Source of the DNA: an uncultured Prevotella sp.
Lineage (GTDB): Bacteria > Bacteroidota > Bacteroidia > Bacteroidales > Bacteroidaceae
Length of the DNA: 64,000 bases
Assembly (NCBI GenBank): GCA_905234815.1
Contig: CAJOIX010000003.1
Coordinates: forward strand, 1 to 64,000
Direction: 5' to 3'
Positions 7,834 to 17,825 of this stretch are shown here, piece by piece. Position 1 is the first letter of the stretch, and every line of letters starts with the position of its first letter. The position numbers and the translations under genes were made by a program. The notes beneath the pieces are model-generated. The model had not been told where the DNA came from. It was given only the letters and a program-made list of their open reading frames with translations, and did not search any database.

Positions 7834-9483
7834 TTAAGAATTAAACTTCAAGAGGAGTCCGAATGAGGGCGGCAGTGTGAGCGCCAGCGGCTGGTCGGGC
7901 AACAGGTTCAGAGCGAGTTTCTGGCCCGTGAGCAAATCGGTGGCTTCGGCCTGCTGCGGTGCTATGTGCAGGTAGTCGAACGCATGAGCCGGAATGTTCA
8001 GCTGCACATCGACGGCATGCTCCTCAAAATTCACCACTGCCAGCAGCGTTTCATCGTTGTACTTGCGCAGGAACGCAAACTGGCGGTGGCCCAAATGTTG
8101 GTTGGCATACATCAGATCAAACATCTCACCACAGGCAATGGCTTGCTCGCCGGCTGCTATCGTGCCAATGAGGCGGTAGCGCTCTTCAAGCGCCCGCTCG
8201 GCGTCGGAGAGATTATTCCGGTCGAAGAACCCGCGACGGATTTTATCAACACACCAATAATCAAAAATGGTGGTGCGCCCGTTCAATCCCGAAAAACCTT
8301 CCTGGTCCATGCCCTGCTCGCCAAACTCCTGACCGGAGTAGAGCATGAGCGGCCCGCGGTGCAGCCATGCACAAACCATCAGCGCAGGCAAGGCACGTTC
8401 AGCCGTGCGGGCAAAGAAATCGTTGGCCAGTCGCAGTTCGTCGTGGTTCTCAAGGAAATAGAGCATATGGTCGAGAATATCGCTGACCGACTGCCAGCGG
8501 GCAGAGATTTCGGCTGTGCCCGACGCATCGGTCAGGATATCGAAGAGCGTGTCGTACATGCCCACCTTGTCGTAGAGATAGTCAAAGCCTGCTGCCACAA
8601 AGTCGCGATACTGAGCGGGATTATACACCTCGCCAATAAAAATCAGACGGGGGTGTTTGGCCTTGACCTGTGCAATGGCCCACTGCCAAAAGGCTACCGG
8701 CACCATTTCAGCCATGTCGCAGCGCAATCCGTCGATACCTTGTCCGGCCCAGAAGAGCAGGATGTCCAACATTTTCTGCCAAGTGTTGGGCACTGGCGAG
8801 AAATGCTCGCTGCGTCCACCGGCATCGCAATAGTCAATGCCATAGTTGAGCTTCACCGTTTCGTACCAGTCGTTCACGCCTGGCGAGGCATCAAAATGGT
8901 CATTTCCAGTGGCCCGTGCGGGTTGCTCCTTATAGTCGCCCACGGGAAACTGAGGCGCAAACGGCTGTCCCCAGCAATAGTAGAAATTGTTGTTGGGATT
9001 GAAGTGATGTTCACGAATATCGTCGGCACCCAAGTCGCGCACACCTGCCGGTTTGGCTATGGAGCAGTATTGACGCGCAACATGATTGGGCACAAAATCA
9101 ATAATCACTTTCAGTCCTGCGGCGTGGGTGCGCTTCAGCAGCTGTTTCCATTCCTGCATACGCTGGTCAACGCTGAGTGCCAAATCGGGATCGACATCGT
9201 AGTAATCGACAATGGCATACGGCGAGCCCGCCTTGCCCTTCACCACTGCAGGATGCTGCGTGGGAATGCCGTAAGCGGAATAATCGGTCTGCGTGGCATG
9301 GCGTATAATGCCTGTGTACCACACATGGCTGACACCGAGCGCTTTGATTTGCTGCAACACGGCATCGTCTATATCGGCAAACTTTCCCGAGCCGTTCGTT
9401 TGCAGGCTGCCGTTTTTCTTCCGCGTGGTGTTGCGGTTGCCCAGCAGCCGCGGGAGGAGCTGATAGATGATTGGTTTTTGCAT
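7834..9483 (-). CDS. GH13 (alpha-amylase family) glycoside hydrolase
   Basis: A 549-aa protein without a signal peptide, so probably cytoplasmic and acting on alpha-glucans or maltodextrins. GH13 conserved regions are visible in order: region I DFVPNH (about residue 130), region II GLRCDMAEM with the nucleophile Asp (about 255), region III FIGEVY with the acid/base Glu (about 290), and region IV FLENHDE (about 355). A C-terminal beta-sandwich-like part follows. I chose the Met at 9483 (MQKPIIYQLLPRLLGN) because the longer ORF would run into fabD coding sequence. It is 31 bp after fabD and on the same strand, so probably co-transcribed. Exact specificity (amylase, isoamylase or trehalose-type) is not clear. 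Confidence 0.9.
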   Translation of the reverse strand: MQKPIIYQLLPRLLGNRNTTRKKNGSLQTNGSGKFADIDDAVLQQIKALGVSHVWYTGIIRHATQTDYSAYGIPTQHPAVVKGKAGSPYAIVDYYDVDPDLALSVDQRMQEWKQLLKRTHAAGLKVIIDFVPNHVARQYCSIAKPAGVRDLGADDIREHHFNPNNNFYYCWGQPFAPQFPVGDYKEQPARATGNDHFDASPGVNDWYETVKLNYGIDYCDAGGRSEHFSPVPNTWQKMLDILLFWAGQGIDGLRCDMAEMVPVAFWQWAIAQVKAKHPRLIFIGEVYNPAQYRDFVAAGFDYLYDKVGMYDTLFDILTDASGTAEISARWQSVSDILDHMLYFLENHDELRLANDFFARTAERALPALMVCAWLHRGPLMLYSGQEFGEQGMDQEGFSGLNGRTTIFDYWCVDKIRRGFFDRNNLSDAERALEERYRLIGTIAAGEQAIACGEMFDLMYANQHLGHRQFAFLRKYNDETLLAVVNFEEHAVDVQLNIPAHAFDYLHIAPQQAEATDLLTGQKLALNLLPDQPLALTLPPSFGLLLKFNS

Positions 9484-9514
9484 GATAGAAAAAGGGTTCT
9501 GTAGATTCCGTGCA

Positions 9515-10405
9515 TTACTGGGCAAGGCCGTGGGCCGACACCTCTTTGTTGATACGGCCAATCATGCCTTGGAGCGCCTTGCCTGGGCCGCACTCAATGA
9601 ATTCGGTGGCGCCATCGGCAATCATTTGTTCAACAGAAGCAGTCCAGCGCACGCTGCTGGTGAGCTGACTAATCAGGTTGGCCTTGATCTCTGCAGGATC
9701 GGTGTGAGGCTTGGCATCTACATTCTGATAGATGGGACAGCGGGGCTGTTTCACTTCCACGGCCTCGATAGCGGCGGCCAATTCTTCCTTGGCAGGCTGC
9801 ATCAGCGGAGAATGGAAAGCGCCGCTGACCGGCAGAATCAGCGCACGGCGTGCACCGGCAGCCTTGGCTTTCTCGCAGGCATTGTTGACAGCCTCCACAT
9901 CGCCAGAGATGACCAGCTGGCCCGGGCAGTTGTAGTTGGCAGGAATCACACGGAGCGTATCTGTGCTGGCTTCCTGACAGATGGTTTCCACTTGTTCATC
10001 GGTCAGGCCAATGATGGCGGCCATGGTGCCAGGCACAACTTCGCAGCACTGCTGCATGGCCATGGCACGGGTATAGACCAGGCGCAAGCCATCCTCAAAA
10101 CTCAGCGCTCCGGCAGCAGTGAGGGCAGAAAATTCGCCCAGCGAGTGGCCGGCCACCATGTCGGGCTGGAAGTCGTCGCCCAGACAGAGCGCCGAAATAA
10201 CACTGTGAAGGAAGATGGCGGGCTGGGTGACACGCGTCTGCTTCAGCTCTTCATCAGTACCGGTGAACATAATATCAGTAATGGAAAAACCAAGTACCTC
10301 ATTGGCTTTGTCGAAGAGTTGCTTGGCTTGAGGATAATTGTCGTAAAGGTCTTTACCCATTCCTGAGAACTGGGCACCCTGACCGGGGAATACAAATGCT
10401 TTCAT
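9515..10405 (-). CDS. fabD: Malonyl-CoA:ACP transacylase
   Basis: Transfers malonyl from CoA to acyl carrier protein to start fatty acid synthesis in the cytoplasm. The 296 aa match the family. FPGQGAQFSGMG opens the protein, the nucleophile elbow GHSLGEF is near residue 91, and the catalytic His is in GAFHSPLM (about 200). Near the end ECGPGKALQGM is conserved. It lies 26 bp downstream of uvrA and upstream of the GH13 gene, in a minus-strand run that starts with the CHU_C protein. Confidence 0.96.
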   Translation of the reverse strand: MKAFVFPGQGAQFSGMGKDLYDNYPQAKQLFDKANEVLGFSITDIMFTGTDEELKQTRVTQPAIFLHSVISALCLGDDFQPDMVAGHSLGEFSALTAAGALSFEDGLRLVYTRAMAMQQCCEVVPGTMAAIIGLTDEQVETICQEASTDTLRVIPANYNCPGQLVISGDVEAVNNACEKAKAAGARRALILPVSGAFHSPLMQPAKEELAAAIEAVEVKQPRCPIYQNVDAKPHTDPAEIKANLISQLTSSVRWTASVEQMIADGATEFIECGPGKALQGMIGRINKEVSAHGLAQ

Positions 10406-10431
10406 AGATGTGTCTAAAATTTATTATATTA

Positions 10432-13317
10432 CTATTTTTTCTTTCTTTTACTTGCAACTCGGTCGGTGGCAATAGTATCTTTGCAGCGCTGAAGTTCTTC
10501 GCGCAAGAAACGCGGAGTGTATCCTTTCTTCGATTTTGCCACTGCTTCCGGTGTGCCTTCGTTGATGATAAGGCCGCCACCGCGACCACCTTCAGGACCA
10601 AGGTCGATGATATGGTCGGCCAGCTTCACCACATCGAGGTTGTGTTCAATCACCACGACGGTGTTACCGCGTTCGACAAGTCGCTGCAATACATCCATCA
10701 GAATACGTATATCTTCAAAGTGGAGGCCGGTGGTAGGCTCGTCCAGAATGTAGATGGTTCGTCCTGTGTCGCGTTTGGAGAGCTCGGTGGCCAGCTTCAC
10801 GCGCTGACTTTCACCGCCTGAGAGCGTAGATGAGGGCTGACCTAACTTCACGTAGCCCAGACCTACCTCTTGCAGCGTTTTGATTTTCTGCAGGATATGG
10901 GGCACTGACTCGAAGAATTCAACAGCCTGATTGATGGTCATATCAAGCACATCGGCTATGGACTTTCCCTTGTAGCGCACTTCAAGGGTTTCACGATTAT
11001 AGCGTTTTCCGTGACAGACCTCGCATGGAACCATTACATCGGGCAGAAAATTCATCTCGATGGTCTTGTAGCCATTGCCACCACAAGTTTCGCACCGACC
11101 ACCTCGCACATTGAACGAAAAGCGGCCTGGCTTGTATCCGCGTATCTTTGCTTCGGGGAGTTCTACAAAAAGTGAACGTATATCGGAGAACACGCCAGTG
11201 TAGGTAGCAGGATTGGAGCGGGGCGTGCGGCCTATGGGGCTTTGATCTACATTGACTACCTTGTCAAGATTCTCCAGCCCCTCAACAGAATCGTAGGGCA
11301 GCGGTTTCTTCAATGAGCGGTAGAAGTGCTGCGAGAGAATGGGTTGGAGGGTTTCGTTGATGAGCGTTGATTTGCCTGAACCGGACACACCAGTGACCAC
11401 GGTGAGAGTGCCGAGGGGGAGACGAAAATCAACGTGCTGGAGATTGTTGCCCGACGCGCCACGAATGACGAGCGTCTGACCATTGCCTTTCCGTCTCTGG
11501 GCGGGCAGTGGGATTTGTCGGCGACCGGAAAGATAATCGGCTGTCAGCGTTGAAGGTTGGGAGTCGGGAGTGGTGAGCTGAGCGGGGGTGCCTTGGAACA
11601 CTACTTCCCCACCCTTTCGTCCAGCCCCCGGGCCGATATCAATCAGATAGTCGGCAGCGAGCATCATGTCGCGATCATGCTCGACCACAACCACTGTATT
11701 GTCCATGTCGCGCAAGGACTTGAGCGACGAGATGAGGCGCTCGTTGTCGCGCTGATGAAGACCGATGCTGGGCTCATCGAGTATATAGAGCACATTGACC
11801 AGTTGCGAGCCAATCTGCGTGGCCAAACGGATGCGTTGGGTTTCGCCACCGGAGAGTGAGGCCGTGGGACGATTGAGCGCCAAATAGTCAAGTCCGACCC
11901 GCAGGAGGAAATCTACACGCGCGGAAATCTCTTTGATAATCTCGTGCGCAATACTCTGCTGTGTCGCGTCTTGAACATCGGCAATATGGTTGCACCAGTC
12001 TTTAAGCTGGATGATATCGAGCGAGGATACATCGGCAATGTTCTTATCACCGATACGGAATGCAAGCGATTCCGGTTTGAGACGGGCTCCGTTGCAGGCT
12101 GGGCAAGTGGTGGTGGCCAAGAATTGGTCGGCCCATTTCTGTCCATGGACGGAATCGTCGCCCTCAATGATGTTCTGAAGATATTTCACCACACCGTCGA
12201 AAGACATGAAATAGTCGGACGAGGTATGGACAAGCTCTTTCTTAATCTTAACGTTTTCCAGGGCACCATAGAGCACTTCGTTCATTGCTTCGTCGGGAAT
12301 CTCGCCGATGGGTGTGGACAGCGAACAATCGTACTTCTCCAAGAGTGCTTCAATCTGCCAGAATATCATCTGGTTTTTGTATTTTCCAAGAGGTGTTATT
12401 CCACCATCGCGGATGCTAAGCGAATTGTCGGGGATGACTTTTTTCAGATCTATCTCGTTGACAAATCCCAATCCCTTGCAACGCGGGCAGGCACCTTCGG
12501 GCGAATTGAACGAAAACATATTGGGTGCCGGATCGGGATAGGCCATGCCTGTGACGGGGTCCATCAACCGGCGGGAATAGGAACGAAGTTCTTCGGTATC
12601 GGCATTGAGTATCATCAATACGCCTTCACCTTGCTGCAGAGCGGTTTTCAGACTGCGCTTCAGGCGGTCTTCGATGCCTGCCTTCACACGGAGGCGATCG
12701 ATGATTACCTCGATATTGTGGTTCTGATAGCGATCTACCTTCATGCCGCGCGTCAACTCTTTGATTTCTCCATCCACACGGATGTGGAGATACCCTTTCT
12801 TGCGCATAGACTCGAAGAGTTCGCGATAATGACCCTTGCGCTGTCTGACCAGTGGCGCGAGAATATAGATGGCTGTTCCTTGGTAGTCGTGCTCCACCAT
12901 CTGAAGAATCTTCTCCTCGGTGTATTTCACCATTTTCTCGCCTGAGAGATAACTGTAAGCATCGGCTGTGCGGGCGAAGAGGAGGCGCAGATAGTCGTAA
13001 ATCTCAGTGATGGTACCAACCGTGGAACGGGGATTTTTGTTGGTGGTCTTTTGCTCAATGCTGATGACGGGGCTGAGGCCAGTGATCTTGTCAACATCTG
13101 GACGCTCCATATTGCCCAGGAAGTTGCGCGCATAGGGTGAGAAGGTATCGATATAGCGACGCTGTCCTTCGGCATAGATGGTGTCGAAGGCCAAGGACGA
13201 TTTGCCCGAACCCGACAGTCCGGTCACGACAGTGAGCGTGCCGTGGGGTATGGACACATCGATATTCTTCAGGTTGTGAACCCGTGCTCCAAAAACTTCA
13301 AGATTAGATGATTTCAT
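10432..13317 (-). CDS. uvrA: Excinuclease ABC subunit A
   Basis: Damage-recognition ATPase of nucleotide excision repair, 961 aa. Two ABC ATPase modules are complete: Walker [10 protein letters not shown] near residue 33 and GVSGSGKST near 655, and signature LSGGE twice. Zinc-binding Cys pairs are seen in [18 protein letters not shown] and the CETCGG...CEVCHG module. The UvrB-binding part keeps an [15 protein letters not shown] segment close to the canonical motif, unlike the paralogue at 15-17.8 kb, so this is the better candidate for the true UvrA. A basic tail (KRKKK) ends it. It begins 24 bp after the CHU_C-domain gene and precedes fabD by 26 bp. Confidence 0.95.
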   Translation of the reverse strand: MKSSNLEVFGARVHNLKNIDVSIPHGTLTVVTGLSGSGKSSLAFDTIYAEGQRRYIDTFSPYARNFLGNMERPDVDKITGLSPVISIEQKTTNKNPRSTVGTITEIYDYLRLLFARTADAYSYLSGEKMVKYTEEKILQMVEHDYQGTAIYILAPLVRQRKGHYRELFESMRKKGYLHIRVDGEIKELTRGMKVDRYQNHNIEVIIDRLRVKAGIEDRLKRSLKTALQQGEGVLMILNADTEELRSYSRRLMDPVTGMAYPDPAPNMFSFNSPEGACPRCKGLGFVNEIDLKKVIPDNSLSIRDGGITPLGKYKNQMIFWQIEALLEKYDCSLSTPIGEIPDEAMNEVLYGALENVKIKKELVHTSSDYFMSFDGVVKYLQNIIEGDDSVHGQKWADQFLATTTCPACNGARLKPESLAFRIGDKNIADVSSLDIIQLKDWCNHIADVQDATQQSIAHEIIKEISARVDFLLRVGLDYLALNRPTASLSGGETQRIRLATQIGSQLVNVLYILDEPSIGLHQRDNERLISSLKSLRDMDNTVVVVEHDRDMMLAADYLIDIGPGAGRKGGEVVFQGTPAQLTTPDSQPSTLTADYLSGRRQIPLPAQRRKGNGQTLVIRGASGNNLQHVDFRLPLGTLTVVTGVSGSGKSTLINETLQPILSQHFYRSLKKPLPYDSVEGLENLDKVVNVDQSPIGRTPRSNPATYTGVFSDIRSLFVELPEAKIRGYKPGRFSFNVRGGRCETCGGNGYKTIEMNFLPDVMVPCEVCHGKRYNRETLEVRYKGKSIADVLDMTINQAVEFFESVPHILQKIKTLQEVGLGYVKLGQPSSTLSGGESQRVKLATELSKRDTGRTIYILDEPTTGLHFEDIRILMDVLQRLVERGNTVVVIEHNLDVVKLADHIIDLGPEGGRGGGLIINEGTPEAVAKSKKGYTPRFLREELQRCKDTIATDRVASKRKKK

Positions 13318-13341
13318 AGTTCAGACGGCATCGTACAAAGG

Positions 13342-14067
13342 TTACTCAGTAACAGCTGTGGATGTATTTTCGCGGAAACCACGCAACAGATTTACATCGC
13401 GACGAATGTTGAACACGCGACCATCGGCTCCTCGGGCCTTGACTAAACAAAAATATACTCCTTCCTTAACAGGATGACCATTATGGGTTCCATCCCACCC
13501 GGTGGAAGGATCGGTCCACTCGAAGAGTAACTGCCCCCAGCGATTGTAGATATATCCATGAAACTCGACTATCGACTGGTAGCCATCCTTAGGTTTATAA
13601 AGATCATTTCGCTTATCGTCGTTGGGCGAGAAGGCATTAGGCATTTCAAGTTTACTCTCCGATGCAGAGATTGTCAGCGGAGTGGCAGTAGCCCAATACT
13701 CTTCGGTATATTCCTGCACGTCGGAACCCTGCGTAAATGTGGCGTAAAGCATCACATAATGCGTACCCGCTTCAGTGAAGGTGAAAGTGGTTTCCTCTTC
13801 ATTGTTACGCACGAGATAAGGTTCGGTTAAATCATCCTCATGATAAAAGCGCCACTCATAATGAGCGGTCCAGCCATCAGCATGCTCGACTCCACCATAG
13901 AAGTGAACTTCAATAGGTGCCGAACCAGTGAAACTGGTGCCAGACTCTTCCTTTCCCGTGGCATCGACGGCGGTGAGCGATGGACTGATGGACGGCAACG
14001 ATTGCGCAGATGCAATCATCGACATGCTGAGAGTGAAGAGCAATATGAGATAACTTTTTCTAATCAT
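13342..14067 (-). CDS. Secreted protein with gliding-motility C-terminal (CHU_C) domain
   Basis: A 241-aa protein with a signal peptide (first ~21 residues, ending MIASAQS). A PKD/Ig-like middle region is followed by a C-terminal CHU_C domain from about residue 140, with NAFSPNDDKRNDLY, YNRWGQLLFEW and GWDGTHNG. This domain directs export by the type IX secretion system (type B signal). Here most of the protein is the domain itself, so the passenger is very small. It heads the run CHU_C-uvrA-fabD-GH13 behind a TACTTTTG promoter box. Function is unknown; a small surface or cell-envelope protein is likely. Confidence 0.85.
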   Translation of the reverse strand: MIRKSYLILLFTLSMSMIASAQSLPSISPSLTAVDATGKEESGTSFTGSAPIEVHFYGGVEHADGWTAHYEWRFYHEDDLTEPYLVRNNEEETTFTFTEAGTHYVMLYATFTQGSDVQEYTEEYWATATPLTISASESKLEMPNAFSPNDDKRNDLYKPKDGYQSIVEFHGYIYNRWGQLLFEWTDPSTGWDGTHNGHPVKEGVYFCLVKARGADGRVFNIRRDVNLLRGFRENTSTAVTE

Positions 14068-14106
14068 ACCGCGAGTGGGGTTTTAACATTGATATTTTTC
14101 AACTTA

Positions 14107-14114
14107 CAAAAGTA
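14107..14114 (-). promoter_or_regulatory. -7 box for the CHU_C-uvrA-fabD run
   Basis: TACTTTTG on the minus strand, 40 nt before the start codon, in the 84-bp gap after the glycosyltransferase gene. The -33 box is not clear. Confidence 0.5.
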
Positions 14115-14151
14115 CAAAAATCTTTCTGATTAGTGTGCAGATGTGATGGAT

Positions 14152-15042
14152 TTACTTTATCTGTAGAAAATAGCTGAACTTATAAACCTTGAAGAACAGC
14201 AGGGAAGGTTGCGCGGATAGCAGATTTCGCCGCAGGTATGGCAACATACGTACAGACAAAGCACGCAAGAGAAAGACAAGATGAAAACGCTGGAGCATCC
14301 GTACTGTGCGGAGAAGCGTAGAGAGCCCGGCGAGAGATGAGCGCAAGGAAAAGAGCGTTTCGAGCCCAATTTCCGTTTTGCGGAGGAACTGTTCGTTGCT
14401 ATCGAAATGGGCGAATAAAACCGGATTGTCGATGTGGAGTATAGTGAGGGATGCTGTCTGGAGCTCCTTGGCCAACAAAAGGTCTTCATATCCATAGCGC
14501 TGGATAGCCTCGTCGAAAGGATGAGCAGCCATTGCTGCACGCTGAATTAAGAGATTGCAAACGCGAAATGCCCGGTAAGGATGTTGCTGACGCCAAGAAC
14601 GTGTGCGCTGGTGTTTGATTTGCTGTTCGTAGCGATAGCGTAAAGTGGCTTGGGCGAGCTGAGGACTGAGCTCGGCAAGTTCATAATCGCCACATATCGC
14701 CGCATATTGGGGGCTGATATAGTTGAGATAGGTTATCAAGAAGTCGGGATTTTTTATCTGCATATCGCCATCGATAAACAGGAACCATTCATAGCGTGCT
14801 GCTTGCCAGAGCTTATTCCGAACTGCCGAACGCCCTTGACGATGAGAAAATTCCATCAGTCTGACATGGGGCAGATGCTGAATGGATTGATTCTTTGCCT
14901 TTACCTCATCATTGTCGGAAGCATCATCGGCCACAATTATCTCATAGCAGATTGCGGCACGCTCGGCCTGCTCGTGAAGAACTTTGACGAGGGAGCTTAC
15001 ATCGACATTGCGGGCTGGGATGAGAATGGAGATGCAGTTCAT
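14152..15042 (-). CDS. Family 2 glycosyltransferase
   Basis: A 296-aa GT-A fold glycosyltransferase. ISILIPARN opens the nucleotide-binding half, DDAS is near residue 40 and the metal-binding DGDM near 93. A likely acceptor-site segment, YGYEDLLLAKEL, is near 190. Hydrophobic stretches near the C-terminus suggest membrane association. The sugar and acceptor are unknown; cell-surface glycan synthesis is likely. Its ATG overlaps the stop of the upstream UvrA-like gene by 4 bp (ATGA), so translation is probably coupled. It is the last gene of the ftsK run. Confidence 0.88.
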   Translation of the reverse strand: MNCISILIPARNVDVSSLVKVLHEQAERAAICYEIIVADDASDNDEVKAKNQSIQHLPHVRLMEFSHRQGRSAVRNKLWQAARYEWFLFIDGDMQIKNPDFLITYLNYISPQYAAICGDYELAELSPQLAQATLRYRYEQQIKHQRTRSWRQQHPYRAFRVCNLLIQRAAMAAHPFDEAIQRYGYEDLLLAKELQTASLTILHIDNPVLFAHFDSNEQFLRKTEIGLETLFSLRSSLAGLSTLLRTVRMLQRFHLVFLLRALSVRMLPYLRRNLLSAQPSLLFFKVYKFSYFLQIK

Positions 15043-17795
15043 TGCTGAGGAGGTCCTTGATAAACGATTTGTCCGCCGCGGCTACCGCCTTCCGGTCCGA
15101 GAGTGACGAGATAGTCGGCCATGGAAATAATGTCCTGATTGTGCTCTATGACAACAACGGTATGGCCTTGTTTGATAAGCGCATCGAAAGCTTTCAACAG
15201 CGGTATGAGGTCGTGGTGATGAAGTCCAGTGGTGGGTTCATCAAAGATAAAGAGTGTGGGCGTCTCACGATGCCCGGCAGCGATAAAAGCAGCCAGCTTC
15301 AGTCGCTGGTTTTCTCCACCAGAAAGTGATGAGGCAGCTTGTCCGAGATGCAAATAAGAGAGGCCTACATCGAGAAGCGGTTGCAAGCGCTGGGCAATAA
15401 TTTTTTCACCATGCTCTGTAAAGAAATTCACGGCTTCCTCAATGGTCATATTGAGCACATCGTGGATAGACTGTCCGTGGTACTTCACATCGAGAATTTC
15501 CCGCTTGTAGCGCGTTCCATGACATTCAGGACAAGTCAGCGTGACATCAGCCATGAACTGCATGGGAATGGTAATGGTGCCTGCTCCCTGACAGTTATCG
15601 CAACGGCCGCCATCGGCATTAAACGAAAAATGTTGCGCGGTGAAGCCCATCTGCTGCGACAGTTGCTGTTCGGCAAACAAACGGCGAATTTCATCAAACG
15701 CTTTTGTGTAGGTTGCGGGGTTTGAACGCGATGATTTACCTATGGGGCTTTGATCGACCATTTCAACCTGACCGATAGCTGACAAATCGCCTTCAAGCGA
15801 AAGATATTCACCTGGCTGGGGAGCAGGTGTGCCAAGATGGCGCTTCAATGCGAGGTAGAGTGTAGAAGTAATAAGCGACGATTTTCCGCTACCGCTGGGA
15901 CCTGTTACAACAGTGAGTACATTCAACGGGAGATGCAGATTGACACCTTTAAGGTTGTTCATACGAGCCCCTGTAAGTATAATTTCTCGGTTAGACGAGC
16001 GCCGAGATGCTGGCAGTGGGATCTCGTCTTTCCCTGCAAGGTATTTCAATGTGAGGGAGTTGGGGTATTTTTTCAGGAGTTTTTCATCAATCTTATCAAT
16101 TGGCCCTGCATAAACCACCTCTCCACCATGCTGTCCGGCTCTCGGTCCTATATCAATCAGATAATCGGCAGCGGCAATCATCTCTTTATCATGTTCAACC
16201 ACAATGACGGTATTGCCTGCTTCTTGAAGTGCCCGCAATACTTTCAACAGTTTCGCCGTGTCTTTGGAGTGGAGTCCGATAGATGGCTCGTCCAAGATAT
16301 AGAGCGAACCGATGAGCGAAGAGCCGAGAGCTGTTGTCAGATTAACACGTTGCGATTCACCGCCAGAAAGGGTATTCGAGGCACGATTGAGCGTGAGATA
16401 GCCCAATCCGACATTGATTAAATAGCCCAGTCGCGATTTGATTTCTATGAGAAGGCGCTTGGCAATGGCTTGTTCCTGCTCTGTGAGTTCTACTTGTTCA
16501 AACCATGCAGCGAGTTCTTCTACCGACATGGAAACCATTTGCGTGATACTCCGGCCACCAACCAGCACATAGTTGGCTTCCTTGCGTAACCGGCCACCCT
16601 TACATTCGGGACAAACTGTCTTTCCACGATAGCGTGACAGCATGACACGATATTGTATTTTGTACTGGTTATCCTGCACCATTTGGAAGAAAGCATCAAT
16701 AGATACTTGTTCCTCACGTGGACGTTTCCGGTCAGAGGGGAGCCCATGCCATAGCCAGTCGCGGTGTTCGGCACTGAGTTGATTATAGGGAGTGAATATG
16801 GGGAAATTGTCGATGGCTGCCCGACGACAGAATTCGTCTTTCCACATACCCATTTTTTCACCATGCCAACACTGCACACAACCATCATAAACACTCAGCG
16901 TGGTATTGGGAATGACGAGTCGCTCGTCGATACCGATGATATTTCCGTAGCCCTCACAACGCGGACAAGCTCCGATGGGCGAATTGTAGGAGAAAAGATG
17001 TTCGGTTGGTTCTTCAAAATTGATGCCATCAGCTGAGAACTCAGACGAGAAGTCGTATTTTATATTGGCAGGAAGGAAACAGAGCGAACAAGCGTTATGC
17101 CCCTCGAAAAGAGCCGTTTCGATGGAATCGGTCAGTCGTGACAGCGCCTCGTTGGAGAAATCTACTCGCAAGCGATCGACTACAATTGTCACTGCCGAAT
17201 GCCCCGATTGTGGCTGTGCAGCGAGATAATCTTCGATAGATTGTATCTCGTTATCAACATATACACGCGAAAAGCCTTGCTGCTGCAGTGTTTTCAACTT
17301 GGTTTCAAGCAGTTCCCCTTCGTGAAGATGAATGGGCGCAAGCACAAGAAAAGGAGTTCCTTCGCTGTATTGGCGTGTAGCATTGACAATGTCTTCAATG
17401 GTGTGCTTCTTCACTTCCTGCCCTGAAACAGGAGAATAGGTGCGTCCGATGCGTGCAAAGAGTAGTCGCAGATAATCGTAAATTTCTGTCGATGTGCCCA
17501 CTGTGGAACGCGGATTGGAGGCAATGACCTTCTGTTGAATGGCTATGGCAGGGGGTAACCCTTTGATGGCATCGCAGGCAGGTTTTTGCATACGCCCTAA
17601 AAACTGTCGGGCATAGGATGAAAGAGATTCCACATAGCGGCGCTGCCCTTCGGCATAGAGCGTATCGAAGGCCAATGATGATTTGCCGCTACCGCTTAAC
17701 CCCGTAATAAGAATCAACTTATTGCGGGGTATTTTTATGTCAATATTTTTCAGGTTATTGACACGTACGCCTTTCAGTTCTATCCATTTTTCCAT
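15039..17795 (-). CDS. UvrA-like ABC ATPase (divergent second copy)
   Basis: A 918-aa paralogue of UvrA with both ATPase modules (GLSGSGKSS near residue 31, GPSGSGKSS near 635) and the Cys motifs CPRCEG, CPECKG and CDNCQG...CPECHG. In the region where canonical UvrA binds UvrB it reads APIHLHEGELLETKL and lacks the RKGE(Y/H) core kept in the other copy. It may therefore act without UvrB or with different partners; this is inference. I used the Met at 17795 (MEKWIELKGV), four codons inside the longest frame. It overlaps the glycosyltransferase start by 4 bp and lies 30 bp after the DUF5687 gene. Confidence 0.9.
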   Translation of the reverse strand: MEKWIELKGVRVNNLKNIDIKIPRNKLILITGLSGSGKSSLAFDTLYAEGQRRYVESLSSYARQFLGRMQKPACDAIKGLPPAIAIQQKVIASNPRSTVGTSTEIYDYLRLLFARIGRTYSPVSGQEVKKHTIEDIVNATRQYSEGTPFLVLAPIHLHEGELLETKLKTLQQQGFSRVYVDNEIQSIEDYLAAQPQSGHSAVTIVVDRLRVDFSNEALSRLTDSIETALFEGHNACSLCFLPANIKYDFSSEFSADGINFEEPTEHLFSYNSPIGACPRCEGYGNIIGIDERLVIPNTTLSVYDGCVQCWHGEKMGMWKDEFCRRAAIDNFPIFTPYNQLSAEHRDWLWHGLPSDRKRPREEQVSIDAFFQMVQDNQYKIQYRVMLSRYRGKTVCPECKGGRLRKEANYVLVGGRSITQMVSMSVEELAAWFEQVELTEQEQAIAKRLLIEIKSRLGYLINVGLGYLTLNRASNTLSGGESQRVNLTTALGSSLIGSLYILDEPSIGLHSKDTAKLLKVLRALQEAGNTVIVVEHDKEMIAAADYLIDIGPRAGQHGGEVVYAGPIDKIDEKLLKKYPNSLTLKYLAGKDEIPLPASRRSSNREIILTGARMNNLKGVNLHLPLNVLTVVTGPSGSGKSSLITSTLYLALKRHLGTPAPQPGEYLSLEGDLSAIGQVEMVDQSPIGKSSRSNPATYTKAFDEIRRLFAEQQLSQQMGFTAQHFSFNADGGRCDNCQGAGTITIPMQFMADVTLTCPECHGTRYKREILDVKYHGQSIHDVLNMTIEEAVNFFTEHGEKIIAQRLQPLLDVGLSYLHLGQAASSLSGGENQRLKLAAFIAAGHRETPTLFIFDEPTTGLHHHDLIPLLKAFDALIKQGHTVVVIEHNQDIISMADYLVTLGPEGGSRGGQIVYQGPPQQ

Positions 17796-17825
17796 TAGAA
17801 AAAGCAATCAGAATTGAGACGTCGT

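Noticed and set aside
7806-7840. AT-rich repeat (TTTAAAAATTTAAGAA twice)
   Set aside because: Low-complexity sequence next to a terminator; similar AT-rich runs occur at 25925 and 53280 and carry no other signal.
7966-9504. 512-codon ORF opposite the GH13 gene
   Set aside because: It is a shadow frame. The minus-strand frame has all GH13 motifs.
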